Source: Caulobacter mirabilis (GTDB lineage: Bacteria; Pseudomonadota; Alphaproteobacteria; Caulobacterales; Caulobacteraceae). From it: a stretch of DNA of 64,000 nucleotides. A model generated the notes under the pieces. That model saw only the letters and a program-made list of their open reading frames with translations. It was not told the origin of the DNA and did not search any database. Below are positions 20,996 to 29,514 of this stretch, one piece after another. How positions within the stretch are numbered: the stretch's first letter is position 1; each line of letters opens with the position of its first letter. A program made the translations under genes and the position numbers. The stretch spans positions 3,224,001 to 3,288,000 of the forward strand of contig NZ_CP024201.1 in NCBI RefSeq assembly GCF_002749615.1, written 5' to 3'.

Positions 20996-23932
20996 CTAGC
21001 CCTTGGCGGCCGTCGATGCGCTCGCGTCGGCGGCCTTCACGGGACTCGGCCCAACCGGCGCGGGCTTGTCGCGGAACCGCTGCTTCATCTTGGCGACCCA
21101 GCCGGCGAAGCCTTCGTTGTCGGCCACCGTCCGGCTGAAGTCGTTGGCCGTCAGCTGGCCGCCGTCCGAGGCCGCGAAGGCGACCCGCAGGGCGTCCGGA
21201 TTGCGCGCCTGATCGACATAGCCGCCGTAGCGCTGGCGCAGCCGGCCCAGCGCCGCATCGTCGCCCGCCAGGCTGTAGGCCACGCCCGCGCGCAGCAGCT
21301 TGGACTCCTCGTCCGGCCGCAGCGGCAGCGGGGACTTCCAGCGCTCGCCCATGCTGGTCTCGAACAGCGCGCCGGCCTGACCCCAGTTCTTGGACTTCCA
21401 GGCGATCTCGGCGCGGATGTCGCGGGCTTCCGGCGACTTGTCGCTCTCGATGATCTCCTGGGCGGCGTCCAGGCGGCCCAGCTGCATCAACGCCCGGGCG
21501 GTGATCACCCGACGCTCGATGTTGAGGGCGTTGGGCAGCACGGTGGTGCGGCTGTTGTTGATCGCCTGCAGCGCCGCCTCGGGCTTGCGGTTCATCAGCT
21601 GGATCAGCGCCAGGTCGGTGGCCACCTGGGCCTTGGGCACGCCGTCCAGGCGGTTGTCGACTTGGTACTGCAGCAGATCCGCCGCCTGACCCAGCAGGTC
21701 GACGTCGACCAGCCGCCGCACCAGCCGCCGGACCATCAGGTCGCCGTCGGCGCCGACCGGGGTCAGTTCCTTGAAGTCGTAGAACAGGGCCAGCGCCTGG
21801 ATCGGCTCCAGCCCATCGGCCATCCCGTCGAGGAACAGCGCCCGGAAGGCGGTCGCCAGGTCGTCCTGCAGCTGAACCGCCTGCGGCAGGTCCGGCAACC
21901 TTGTGCCGGCCGAGCGCAGCGCCTCGAGCGCCTCGCGATACCGCCCCTGCCCCAGGTACAGCTGCCCCAGCGCGCGGATGGTCTCCAGCTCGGTGGCGCC
22001 GCCCCGCCAGCGGTAGCGCAGGCCGTCGAAGGTCTCCGCCGCCTTCACCGGCGTGATCTTGCCCATCTGCAGCTCGAGCTGGGTGGCGTGCAGCAACGCC
22101 GGGGCGGCCAGCTGGTCCAGCGGGGCCTGGGCGATGGCCTTGTAGACGGCCAGTGCGCCGGTCTTCTTGCCCTGGGCCTCGAACATCCGCGCCTGAACCA
22201 GCCGGACGGCCAGCTGTTCGGCGTTGGGGATGGCCTTGTCCGACAGGGCCTCGGTGATCCGGCTCTGAGCGCCGTCGACGTCGCCCAGCGCCAGGGCGGC
22301 CTCGGCGTCGGCGCGCAGGAAGCGGGCCCGCCAGACGGCCGGGAACTGGTCCATGGCGATGGCGCCCTGGGCGAACTTGGCGCGGGCGTCGGCCCACTGC
22401 CCGGCCCGGGCGGCGATGTAGCCGCGCCACACTGCGCTCGACGGATCGTCGTTGAGGATCGGGATGGCGAAGTCGGTCTCCGCCTCCTTGTCCCGGCCGG
22501 CCATGGCGCGGGCGACGCCGCGCAGGCCGCGGAACTCCGGCGTGCCGGCGATGGTCTGGTTCTGGCGCGCCGCGGCGTTCAGCACGCCGATGGCCTCGTA
22601 GCTCAGCTCCGAGCCGACCAGGAACCGCGCCAGGGCCATGCGGGCCTCGACCGGCGCGTCGCGCCCCTGCCCGGCTTCCTGGGCGGCGGCGTCGGTCAGG
22701 GCGCCGTAGCGGTCCATGAAGCCGCCGGGGCCGACCTTGCCCCAGGTCTCATCGACCAGGGCGGGCATGCCGGCGGCCTTTGGGGCGCCGTCGCCCTCGG
22801 CGGTCTCGACCGGCATGGCGCCGGCCGCGGCGGGTGACAGGGCCAGGCCCGCGGGGCGGCCGATGCGGACCAGATCGCCCTCGGTGATCACCCCCAAGTC
22901 GGTGGCGTAGGGCTCGATGGCCAGGCCGTGGGCCGTGGCCAGCAGGGCCATCTCGACATAGTCCCGGCGGCTGGTCAGGCCCTTGCCGGGCGCCAGGGCG
23001 GTGACGACGGCGATGCGGTCGCCGACGGCCGGATCGTTGATCCAGACCGGGGCCGAAGCGCCGGGCAGCACAGCGGTCAGGGCGGCGCGGGCGGACTCGC
23101 CGTCGCGGTCGACCTTCACCCGTCCCGTCTCGGCGCGCGGGCCGGCGCCGAGCGCCACCGTCCAGCTGCCGCCTTCGCCGGAGACCGAGATCGGCATGGT
23201 CCGCGGCGCGACCAGACGGACAGCCGTGTAGTCTCGCCCCTTCACGGCCTGGACGCGGCTGAACTGGGACAGGCCGCGCGGCGCCTTGGAGACGTCGAGG
23301 GGCGCCGGGGCGTCGAAGACGATCCAGACGGCCTCGCCGCGCCGGAATACGGCCGCGCCGACCGGATTGGCCCAGTCGAAGCGCAGGCGGGCCTGAGACC
23401 CGGCGATATCGGTCGCCATCCGCACCACGCCGCCAGCGGGGATCGGGTTCGGACGGGGACCGCGCGGCGTCGTGTCGGCCGCAGCGGCGGCAGGCGCGGC
23501 CTCGGCCGTCTGCGTCGCCGGCGCGGCGGGCGTCTCGGCCTTGGCGAACAGGTTGACGAAAATGGCCCCGTCGGCGGCCCCGACCTTGGCGTCGGCGTCG
23601 TCGGCCAGCAGCAGATCGATTTCCAGCGCCCCGCCGACGTGACGCGCCTCCGCCCCCTTCAGCCATTTCGGCGGCAGGATGCGCAGGGTCGACAGGTCCG
23701 GCTTGGCGTCGCGGCTGAAGCGCAGCGTCAAGGTCTGGCCGTTGCGGCGCTGACTGACGCGGGCCCCGCCGGCCCAGCGGAACTCGATGCGGGTGAAGTC
23801 CTTGGCCTGGGCCGAGCGCACTTCCAGGCGCGCCGGCGCGGCGAAGGCAGGTCCGGCCACGCCCGCTGGAACGGCGACCGAAACGATACAGGCCGCCGCG
23901 ACGCCCGATCTCAGAAGGGCGCGGAGCGACAC
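20996..23932 (-). CDS. large secreted helical-repeat protein of the flagellar operon
   Basis: 978 residues from a GTG one base after the motE-like stop. A signal peptide ends near 'GPAFAA'. A beta-rich N-terminal domain follows (~residues 35-290), with paired segments such as 'FTRIEFRWAGGARVSQRRNGQTL' and 'LRFDWANPVGAAVFRRGEAVW', resembling AMIN-like modules. The rest (~390-950) is alpha-helical TPR-like repeats rich in Ala and Leu ('AEAALALGDVDGAQSRITEAL'). No membrane anchor appears after the signal. Its place at the end of the fliL-fliM-motE operon suggests a periplasmic scaffold or assembly factor for the motor. It has no name that I can support. Confidence 0.75.
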   Translation of the reverse strand: MSLRALLRSGVAAACIVSVAVPAGVAGPAFAAPARLEVRSAQAKDFTRIEFRWAGGARVSQRRNGQTLTLRFSRDAKPDLSTLRILPPKWLKGAEARHVGGALEIDLLLADDADAKVGAADGAIFVNLFAKAETPAAPATQTAEAAPAAAAADTTPRGPRPNPIPAGGVVRMATDIAGSQARLRFDWANPVGAAVFRRGEAVWIVFDAPAPLDVSKAPRGLSQFSRVQAVKGRDYTAVRLVAPRTMPISVSGEGGSWTVALGAGPRAETGRVKVDRDGESARAALTAVLPGASAPVWINDPAVGDRIAVVTALAPGKGLTSRRDYVEMALLATAHGLAIEPYATDLGVITEGDLVRIGRPAGLALSPAAAGAMPVETAEGDGAPKAAGMPALVDETWGKVGPGGFMDRYGALTDAAAQEAGQGRDAPVEARMALARFLVGSELSYEAIGVLNAAARQNQTIAGTPEFRGLRGVARAMAGRDKEAETDFAIPILNDDPSSAVWRGYIAARAGQWADARAKFAQGAIAMDQFPAVWRARFLRADAEAALALGDVDGAQSRITEALSDKAIPNAEQLAVRLVQARMFEAQGKKTGALAVYKAIAQAPLDQLAAPALLHATQLELQMGKITPVKAAETFDGLRYRWRGGATELETIRALGQLYLGQGRYREALEALRSAGTRLPDLPQAVQLQDDLATAFRALFLDGMADGLEPIQALALFYDFKELTPVGADGDLMVRRLVRRLVDVDLLGQAADLLQYQVDNRLDGVPKAQVATDLALIQLMNRKPEAALQAINNSRTTVLPNALNIERRVITARALMQLGRLDAAQEIIESDKSPEARDIRAEIAWKSKNWGQAGALFETSMGERWKSPLPLRPDEESKLLRAGVAYSLAGDDAALGRLRQRYGGYVDQARNPDALRVAFAASDGGQLTANDFSRTVADNEGFAGWVAKMKQRFRDKPAPVGPSPVKAADASASTAAKG

Positions 23933-23933
23933 C

Positions 23934-24761
23934 CTAGCCGGCCTTGGCCGCCGGGGCAGTCGCGGCCGGCGGAGCCGCCGTGGGCTTGGCCGGAGCCGGC
24001 GTGCGCGCGGCCTGGGCCTGCGGCTTGGCGGCGGTCGGCGCGGCGGCGGTCGCGGTTCCGGCCGGGTCGGCCACGGCGGCGCGCGCGTCGGTCAGGGCCG
24101 CATTGGCGGCGAAGCGCTTGGCGAGGTTCTCGGTCAGCTTCTTGGCCTCGGCCGGCGGCATCTGGGCCAGGATTCCGGCCAGGGTCCGCTCCTTCATCTT
24201 GGCCGCGATCGGCAGGCGGACCGAGTCCTCGAGCAGGGTGAAGCGGGCGGCGGCGTCCTTGGCCTTCATCGCCGAGAACACCGTGACCAGGCGGTTCATC
24301 TCCGCCTCGGACTTCTGGTCGGCCTGGCCGAGCAGGCCCTCGATGTCGCCCTTCAGGCCGGTCAGAGCCTTCACCCGGGCGTCCAGCTTGGCCTCGGCGG
24401 CGGCCAGCAGCTGCAGCTGCAGGTCGATGTCCTGCTCGCGCGCGTCCAGCTCGCCACGGCGCACGCCCAGGCTCTGCAGCATGCGCAGTTCGGCAGGCGA
24501 CAGGTTGGCCTGTTTTGCCAGCTCGGCGGCGGTCGGGGCGCAGACGGCCGCCGGCTTGGCCGCGCCCGGCGCGGCGGCGTCGGCCGCCTTGTCGGCCTCG
24601 GCGGGCTTGTCGTCCTTCTTGCCGCCGGCCAGGTCCTCGGCGAAGGCGCGGGCCCCGCTGAACAGCTCGGGCATGGACTTGGCGCCGGCCATGGCGTTGA
24701 CGGCCAGCACGCCGACCACGGCCACGCCGGCCAGGGGCAGGATGCGGGGCAGATTCTTCAT
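23934..24761 (-). CDS. motE: MotE-like periplasmic flagellar protein
   Basis: 275 residues: a short cytoplasmic start, one hydrophobic helix ('ILPLAGVAVVGVLAVNAMAG'), a Lys/Ala-rich linker, a coiled coil ('ELDAREQDIDLQLQLLAAAEAKLDARVKAL', residues ~105-135), an MgtE_N-like helical part with 'KAKDAAARF' and 'LAGILAQMPPAEAKKLTENL', and a Pro/Ala-rich tail. MotE proteins in alphaproteobacteria act as periplasmic chaperones or guides for the flagellar motor. The start overlaps the DUF6468-like gene by four bases (ATGA). Placement between fliM and the helical-repeat protein supports the call. Confidence 0.78.
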   Translation of the reverse strand: MKNLPRILPLAGVAVVGVLAVNAMAGAKSMPELFSGARAFAEDLAGGKKDDKPAEADKAADAAAPGAAKPAAVCAPTAAELAKQANLSPAELRMLQSLGVRRGELDAREQDIDLQLQLLAAAEAKLDARVKALTGLKGDIEGLLGQADQKSEAEMNRLVTVFSAMKAKDAAARFTLLEDSVRLPIAAKMKERTLAGILAQMPPAEAKKLTENLAKRFAANAALTDARAAVADPAGTATAAAPTAAKPQAQAARTPAPAKPTAAPPAATAPAAKAG

Positions 24762-25222
24762 CGCCGGGCTCCGGTCGCGGTGCGGAACGGATTGCCGTCC
24801 GCATCGGGTTCGAACAGGTCGTCGTCCACCCGGGCGCGCGAACGCGGGGTGGTCACAGGATCTCTTCGCACGAAAGCGTCAACGGGACGTTCCCGAAGGG
24901 CCATCGGCGGCGGCGGGGCGGCGCGACGCTCGGGCATCGCCGCCCCCTGGGTCGCGGCGGCTTCCAGCTGGTCGGCCAGGGCCTTGGCGGACTCGATCCG
25001 GGCCGCCAGGGTGTCGGACGCCTCGTCGGTGAAGGCGCGCAGGTCGGCCAGCCCCTGCTCGGCGCGGGCGGCGGCGGCGTCCAGGTCGGCGACGGCCTTG
25101 GCGAACCCCTCCTGGCTGTCCTTCAGCGCCTTGAGCTTGCGCTCCAGACGCCAGCCGAAGGCCAGCGCCGCCAGCAGCAGCGCGACGAGCACCACGTTCA
25201 GGATCGCCACGGCGGCGCTCAT
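24758..25222 (-). CDS. DUF6468-like membrane-anchored coiled-coil protein
   Basis: 154 residues. An N-terminal membrane helix, 'VAILNVVLVALLLAALAFGW', leads into a predicted coiled coil rich in Ala, Leu, Glu and Lys (~30-95) and a disordered Pro/Arg tail. Small proteins of this design sit directly after fliM in many alphaproteobacteria (DUF6468). ATGA overlaps at both ends couple it to fliM and to motE. It probably supports motor assembly or anchoring; the precise role is unknown. Confidence 0.7.
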   Translation of the reverse strand: MSAAVAILNVVLVALLLAALAFGWRLERKLKALKDSQEGFAKAVADLDAAAARAEQGLADLRAFTDEASDTLAARIESAKALADQLEAAATQGAAMPERRAAPPPPMALRERPVDAFVRRDPVTTPRSRARVDDDLFEPDADGNPFRTATGARR

Positions 25223-26316
25223 GTGAGCCTCTTCTGCACGGCCTGTTTCGCGGCCGGCGAAAGCGGCGCTTCACAGCGCACAGCGATATGATGATTCCGA
25301 CGCCCCATGCGCCCGCGCGTGAGCGGGATCGGGCCGGCGCGCAGCTCCACCAGGCTCTCCGGCGTGGCGTTGAGCATGATGGTGTCGCCGACCTTCAGGT
25401 TCAGCACCTTGGAGAGGCCCACCTGCTGCTCGTCGAGCACGGCCCGGACCTCGGTCTGGGTGGTCCACAGCTCGGTCGCCAGGTGGCCTTCCCAGATGTT
25501 GTCGCGGCCGAACTTCTCGCCCATGAACTGCTGCAGCAGCATCTTCCGGATCGGCTCGAGCGTGGCGTAGGGCAGCAGCAGCTCGATGCGGCCGCCACGG
25601 TCTTCCATGTCGATGCGCAGCTTCACCAGGATCGCCGCATTGGCGGGACGGGCGATGGCGGCGAAGCGCGGGTTGGTCTCCAGACGGTCCAGGGTGAAGC
25701 TGACCGGGGTCAGAGGCTCGAAGGCCGCCTTCGCGTCGGCCAGCACCACCTCGACCATCCGCTGCACCAGCACCCGCTCGATGGTGGTGTAGGGCCGACC
25801 TTCGATGCGCATGGCCGCCGTGCCGCGACGACCGCCCAGCAGCACGTCCACGATCGAATAGATCAGGTTGGAGTCGACCGTCAGCAGGCCGTAGTTGTCC
25901 AGCTCCTCGGCCCGGAACACCGACAGGATCGCCGGCAGCGGGATCGAGTTCAGATAGTCGCCGAAACGGATCGAAGAGATATTGTCGAGACTGACCTCGA
26001 CGTTGTCGCTGGTGAAGTTCCGCAGCGAGGTCGTCATCAGCCGGACCAGCCGGTCGAAGACGATCTCGAGCATCGGCAGACGCTCGTACGACACCAGCGC
26101 CGAGTTGATGATCGCCCGGATGCCGGTCCGCTCGGAACCGTCGTCGTCGTTGAGATCAAAGCCCAGCAGGCTATCGATCTCGTCCTGGTTCAGGATGCGC
26201 TCGGACCCGACCAGCCCGCCGTCGGCGCCGGGCTCGCTCCAGTCGGCGTTGGCCAGGGGATCGTCACCCCCCTGATTCCAGGCCGCGCCTTGCTGCTGTT
26301 CGGTCTCGTCTGCCAT
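25219..26316 (-). CDS. fliM: flagellar motor switch protein FliM
   Basis: 365 residues. A ~40-residue acidic N-terminal extension precedes the CheY-binding motif 'LNQDEIDSLLG' (about 42-52), which in enterobacteria lies at the very start. The middle domain has the CheC-like fold, with 'TSLRNFTSDNVEVSLD' and 'GGRRGTAAMRIEGRPYTTIE'. The C-terminal SpoA/FliN-like domain includes 'LKVGDTIMLNATPESLVELRAG'. It forms part of the C-ring and, with CheY-P, controls motor rotation. It follows fliL by 26 bases in one operon. Confidence 0.96.
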   Translation of the reverse strand: MADETEQQQGAAWNQGGDDPLANADWSEPGADGGLVGSERILNQDEIDSLLGFDLNDDDGSERTGIRAIINSALVSYERLPMLEIVFDRLVRLMTTSLRNFTSDNVEVSLDNISSIRFGDYLNSIPLPAILSVFRAEELDNYGLLTVDSNLIYSIVDVLLGGRRGTAAMRIEGRPYTTIERVLVQRMVEVVLADAKAAFEPLTPVSFTLDRLETNPRFAAIARPANAAILVKLRIDMEDRGGRIELLLPYATLEPIRKMLLQQFMGEKFGRDNIWEGHLATELWTTQTEVRAVLDEQQVGLSKVLNLKVGDTIMLNATPESLVELRAGPIPLTRGRMGRRNHHIAVRCEAPLSPAAKQAVQKRLT

Positions 26317-26342
26317 GCGTTACGCGCCAACCGGGCCAAGGC

Positions 26343-26933
26343 CTAGTTGATCAGCATCTCCTCGATCAGGACCTTGTTCACCTTGGTCGGGGCGATCACC
26401 AGGTTGACCCGACGCAGGATCTCCATGCGCAGCTGGTAGCTGCCCTGGCTGCCGGTCAGGTCTTCGGGACGCAGTTCGCGAAGGAAGGTCTGGAACATGT
26501 CCTGCAACCTGGGCAGGTTCGGGTCGAGCACCTCGACCGCGCTCTCGTCCGCCAGTTCCAGGGTCAGCTTCAGCTTCAGGAAGGTCGGCCGCCCGTCGGC
26601 GGTCTGCATGTTCACCACGATGTCCGGCAGGGTGTAGAAGATCACGCCGTCCGGGCCTTCCTTGACCACGGCCGCGCCGGCCTCGGGCTTGCCGCCCTTC
26701 TCCTCCTTCTTCTTTTCCTTCTTTTTCTCGGGTTTCTTGTGCTCGCCGGCCGCCTCGGGCTTTGGCTTGAACAGGAAGAAGGCGCCGGCCCCGCCGCCGC
26801 CCAGCACCAGAACCGCCGCCACGCCCGCGATGATCAGCAGCTTGAGCGGCGGCTTTTTCTTGCCGCCGCCCTCCTCGCCTTCGCCCTCGACCGCGTCGTC
26901 GGGCTCGGCTTCCTTGACCTTGTCGTTGGCCAC
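26343..26933 (-). CDS. fliL: flagellar basal-body protein FliL
   Basis: 196 residues: an acidic cytoplasmic start, one membrane helix (about 31-55, 'LLIIAGVAAVLVLGGGG'), a Lys/Glu-rich linker ('KKPEKKKEKKKEEKGG'), then a periplasmic FliL domain with 'YTLPDIVVNMQTADGRPTFLKLKLTLEL' as landmark (~95-123). FliL forms rings around the stator and tunes its activity. It heads the fliL-fliM-DUF6468-motE operon. CtrA-like half-sites lie 48-75 bases upstream, as expected of an early (class II) Caulobacter flagellar operon. Confidence 0.93.
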   Translation of the reverse strand: MANDKVKEAEPDDAVEGEGEEGGGKKKPPLKLLIIAGVAAVLVLGGGGAGAFFLFKPKPEAAGEHKKPEKKKEKKKEEKGGKPEAGAAVVKEGPDGVIFYTLPDIVVNMQTADGRPTFLKLKLTLELADESAVEVLDPNLPRLQDMFQTFLRELRPEDLTGSQGSYQLRMEILRRVNLVIAPTKVNKVLIEEMLIN

Positions 26934-26980
26934 GCGCGCGGCTCCCCAGAATCCTTGCCTCCCCTCAATGGTGTAGGTTG

Positions 26981-27009
26981 GTTAAGGATCGGTTCCGAAC
27001 ATGGTTAAC
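26981..27009 (-). promoter_or_regulatory. CtrA-like half-sites upstream of fliL
   Basis: Read on the minus strand, TTAACCAT (27008-27001) and TTAACC (26985-26980) lie upstream of the fliL ATG at 26933. TTAACCAT matches the known CtrA half-site. The spacing between the two copies is not the canonical TTAA-N7-TTAA, so they are better read as two separate half-sites. CtrA control of fliL is known in Caulobacter crescentus; here it is inferred. Confidence 0.5.
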
Positions 27010-27079
27010 AGGCCGATGCGCGGCGAGTTTTGCCCACCCCTCCCGGCGCTCTCGCCGAACGCCCGGCAAGAACCGCCCC

Positions 27080-27094
27080 TTAACGCCGATTAAC
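27080..27094. promoter_or_regulatory. candidate CtrA box (TTAA-N6-TTAAC)
   Basis: TTAACGCCGATTAAC has two TTAA elements separated by six bases, one short of the CtrA consensus TTAA-N7-TTAAC. It lies midway between the divergent fliL and flgF genes, so it could act on either. The short spacing makes it a weak candidate. Confidence 0.35.
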
Positions 27095-27129
27095 CTTCTT
27101 CATCACTGATTTATCAGGACTTTTAGACC

Positions 27130-27145
27130 TGGCCCGGGCCTTGCA
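27130..27145 (+). promoter_or_regulatory. sigma-54 promoter for flgF operon
   Basis: TGGCCCGGGCCTTGCA matches the sigma-54 consensus: GG at 27131-27132 and GC at 27143-27144 are exactly ten bases apart, flanked by TGGC and TTGC. Transcription would start near 27156, about 40 bases before the flgF ATG. Sigma-54 dependence of later flagellar operons (with the activator FlbD) is established in Caulobacter. An ftr-like CCCGGCAAGAACCG at 27062-27075 may be the activator site, but this is tentative. Confidence 0.75.
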
Positions 27146-27194
27146 TTAACCACGCCGAACGCAATCGGCGTCGGCTTGCAGCAGGGAGACCGCC

Positions 27195-27929
27195 ATGGAC
27201 AACACGATGTACGTCGCCCTGTCGCGCCAGATGACCCTGCGCCGCGAACTCGACATCGTCGCCAACAACATCGCGAACGCCAACACCAACGGCTTCAAGA
27301 TGGAAAGCGCCATGGTCCGGACCGACGCGTCGGACAAGGCCAAGATGGTCGACGGCCCCAAGAGCCTGAAGTTCGTGATCGACGACGGCGTGCTGCGCGA
27401 CTTCGGCCAGGGCGTGATCTCGCAGACCGGCGGGGCCTTCGACCTGGCCATCGACGGCCAGGGCTATTTCCAGGTCCGCACCGCCGCCGGCGATCGCTAC
27501 ACCCGCGACGGCCGCTTCACCCTGTCGCCGGACGGCCGGCTGACCACCCAAAAGGGCGACCCGGTCCTCGGCGAGGGCGCCGAGATCATCATCAATCCCG
27601 AGGACGGGCCGGTCACCATCGCCCAGGACGGGACCTTGAGCCAGAAGGGCCAGCGCATCGGCAAGATCGACGTCATGACGTTCGACGATCTGGCCGGCCT
27701 GTCCAAGGAGGGCAGCAACCTCCTGCGCAACACCTCCAACGTTCCGCCGCAGGTCAGCACCGTCTCGCGCATCAAGCAGGGCATGCTGGAAGGCAGCAAC
27801 GTCGACTCGATCACGCAGGTCACCCGCCTGATCGAGATCAGCCGGGCCTACGAGAGCATGGCCCGCACCATCGAAGGATCATCCGAACTGTCCCGCCGCT
27901 CGGTCGAGCGGCTGGGTCGGGTCGCTTAG
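27195..27929 (+). CDS. flgF: flagellar basal-body rod protein FlgF
   Basis: 244 residues. The N-terminal rod signature 'LDIVANNIANANTNGFK' and the C-terminal heptad 'VDSITQVTRLIEISRAYESMARTIEGSSELS' (landmark only) are those of axial rod proteins. Central 'FDLAIDGQGYFQVRT' and 'YTRDGRFTLSPDGRL' are shared by FlgF and FlgG; the shorter, more divergent form is FlgF. It builds the proximal rod in the periplasm. GGGAGACC precedes the ATG. It is first in the flgF-flgG-flgA-flgH operon behind the sigma-54 promoter. Confidence 0.95.
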   Translation: MDNTMYVALSRQMTLRRELDIVANNIANANTNGFKMESAMVRTDASDKAKMVDGPKSLKFVIDDGVLRDFGQGVISQTGGAFDLAIDGQGYFQVRTAAGDRYTRDGRFTLSPDGRLTTQKGDPVLGEGAEIIINPEDGPVTIAQDGTLSQKGQRIGKIDVMTFDDLAGLSKEGSNLLRNTSNVPPQVSTVSRIKQGMLEGSNVDSITQVTRLIEISRAYESMARTIEGSSELSRRSVERLGRVA

Positions 27930-27942
27930 GGAGTAGCCTCAG

Positions 27943-28731
27943 ATGCAGGCTCTGCGCACCGCCGCCACGGGCATGTCCGCCCAGCAGATGAACGTCGAGG
28001 TCATCTCGAACAACATCGCCAACATGAACACCATCGGCTTCAAGCGTCAGCGAGCCGAGTTTCAGGATCTGCTCTACCAGAGCATCGAGCGGGCCGGCGC
28101 GCAGTCTTCGGACCAGGGCACCATCGTCCCCACCGGCGTCCAGGTCGGCGGCGGCGTGAAGACCGGCAGCGTCTACCGCATCACCCAGCAGGGCTCCCTG
28201 ATCAACACCGGCAACACCTTCGACCTGGCCATCGAGGGTCGCGGCTACTTCCAGATCCTGCTGCCGACCGGCGAGACCGCCTACACTCGCGCCGGCAACC
28301 TGTCGCGCAACCAGGAAGGCCAGCTGGTCACCGACGACGGCTATCTGCTGCAGCCGCCGATCACCATCCCGACCGACGCCACCGACGTGGCCATTTCCAA
28401 GACCGGCATCGTCCAGGCGCTGCGCGACGGCGTCGCCGAGCCCGAGGTCGTCGGTCAGATCGAACTGGCCGCCTTCCTTAACGAGTCCGGCCTGGAAGCC
28501 CAGGGCGACAACCTGTTCCTGGAGAGCGCCGCCTCGGGCCCGCCGCAGATCAGCACCCCGATGCTGAACGGCCTGGGCAAGATGCTGCAGGGCTACACCG
28601 AATCCTCGAACGTGGACGCGGTGAGCGAAGTGACCGCCCTGATCGTCGCCCAGCGCGCCTACGAGATGAACTCCAAGGTCATCACCGCCGCGGACGAGAT
28701 GCTCCAGGCGGCCAATGCGGTGAAGTCATAA
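27943..28731 (+). CDS. flgG: flagellar distal rod protein FlgG
   Basis: 262 residues, the expected length for FlgG. 'MQALRTAATGMSAQQ' and 'ISNNIANMNTIGFKRQRAEFQDLLYQ' (cut between the two motifs) are FlgG hallmarks. 'FDLAIEGRGYFQI' and the C-terminal 'SNVDAVSEVTALIVAQRAYEMN' complete the rod fold. It forms the distal rod that crosses the peptidoglycan and passes through the P and L rings. It begins 13 bases after flgF and its stop abuts the flgA ATG. Confidence 0.97.
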   Translation: MQALRTAATGMSAQQMNVEVISNNIANMNTIGFKRQRAEFQDLLYQSIERAGAQSSDQGTIVPTGVQVGGGVKTGSVYRITQQGSLINTGNTFDLAIEGRGYFQILLPTGETAYTRAGNLSRNQEGQLVTDDGYLLQPPITIPTDATDVAISKTGIVQALRDGVAEPEVVGQIELAAFLNESGLEAQGDNLFLESAASGPPQISTPMLNGLGKMLQGYTESSNVDAVSEVTALIVAQRAYEMNSKVITAADEMLQAANAVKS

Positions 28732-28732
28732 G

Positions 28733-29497
28733 ATGCGCCGGCTCGCCCTGATCCCGGCCGCCTGCGCGATCCTGGCCGCTTCGCCCGCCCTGGCCGGGCC
28801 GGTCAGCCTGTGGCCCGAGGTGTCCGACAGCGACGGCCGCGTCACCCTGGGCGACATCTTCGAAGGCGCCGGCGCGGCGTCGGATATCCTGGTCGCCAAC
28901 CGCACCGGCCCGACCGTGGTCCTGGACGCCCTGGCCGTGCAGCAGCTGGCGCGCCGCTCGGGCCTGGACTGGGACAACAGCCAGGGCATCCGCCGGATCA
29001 TCGTCCGCGCCGGCGCCGGCCCCGCGCCCGTGTCGACGACCGCCGACCGCGCCGGCGCGGCGTCGGCCGCGCGCGGCAATGTCGAGATCCTCACCTGGGC
29101 CCGCAACCTGAACCCCGGCGAAGTCATCCAGCCGCAGGACCTGGTCTGGGGCAAGGCCGTCGGCGCGGCGGGCGACGCCCCGCGCGACCCCGACGCCGTC
29201 ATCGGCATGAGCGTCCGCCGCCCTCTGCGCGAGGGCGCGCCGGTCTCGATGCGCGACATCGCCGCCCAGCAGGCCGTCAAGCGCGGCGAGTTGGTCAACG
29301 TCACCTGGTCTGACGGCTCCATCACCTTGACCCTGCAGGGCAAGGCCGTGACCGACGCCGCCGTCGGCCAGACCTTCTCCGTCCAGAACCTGGCCTCGAA
29401 GAAGATCGTCGAGGCCGTCGCCGTCTCGCCGGGCCAGGCCGTCACCGGCCCCGAGGCCCAGCGGCTGAAAGCCGCCGCCCTGTACGCCGCCCGTTAG
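28733..29497 (+). CDS. flgA: flagellar P-ring chaperone FlgA
   Basis: 254 residues. A signal peptide ('LALIPAACAILAASPALAG') is followed by an N-terminal region and a C-terminal SAF domain: 'VEILTWARNLNPGEVIQPQDLVW', 'GMSVRRPLREGAPVSMRDI' and 'GKAVTDAAVGQTFSVQNLASKK' are typical FlgA segments. FlgA is a periplasmic chaperone for P-ring (FlgI) assembly. The ATG starts one base after the flgG stop, so translation is coupled. No flgI follows immediately; flgH does. Confidence 0.93.
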   Translation: MRRLALIPAACAILAASPALAGPVSLWPEVSDSDGRVTLGDIFEGAGAASDILVANRTGPTVVLDALAVQQLARRSGLDWDNSQGIRRIIVRAGAGPAPVSTTADRAGAASAARGNVEILTWARNLNPGEVIQPQDLVWGKAVGAAGDAPRDPDAVIGMSVRRPLREGAPVSMRDIAAQQAVKRGELVNVTWSDGSITLTLQGKAVTDAAVGQTFSVQNLASKKIVEAVAVSPGQAVTGPEAQRLKAAALYAAR

Positions 29498-29514
29498 TTC
29501 CAGAGGATCCGCCC

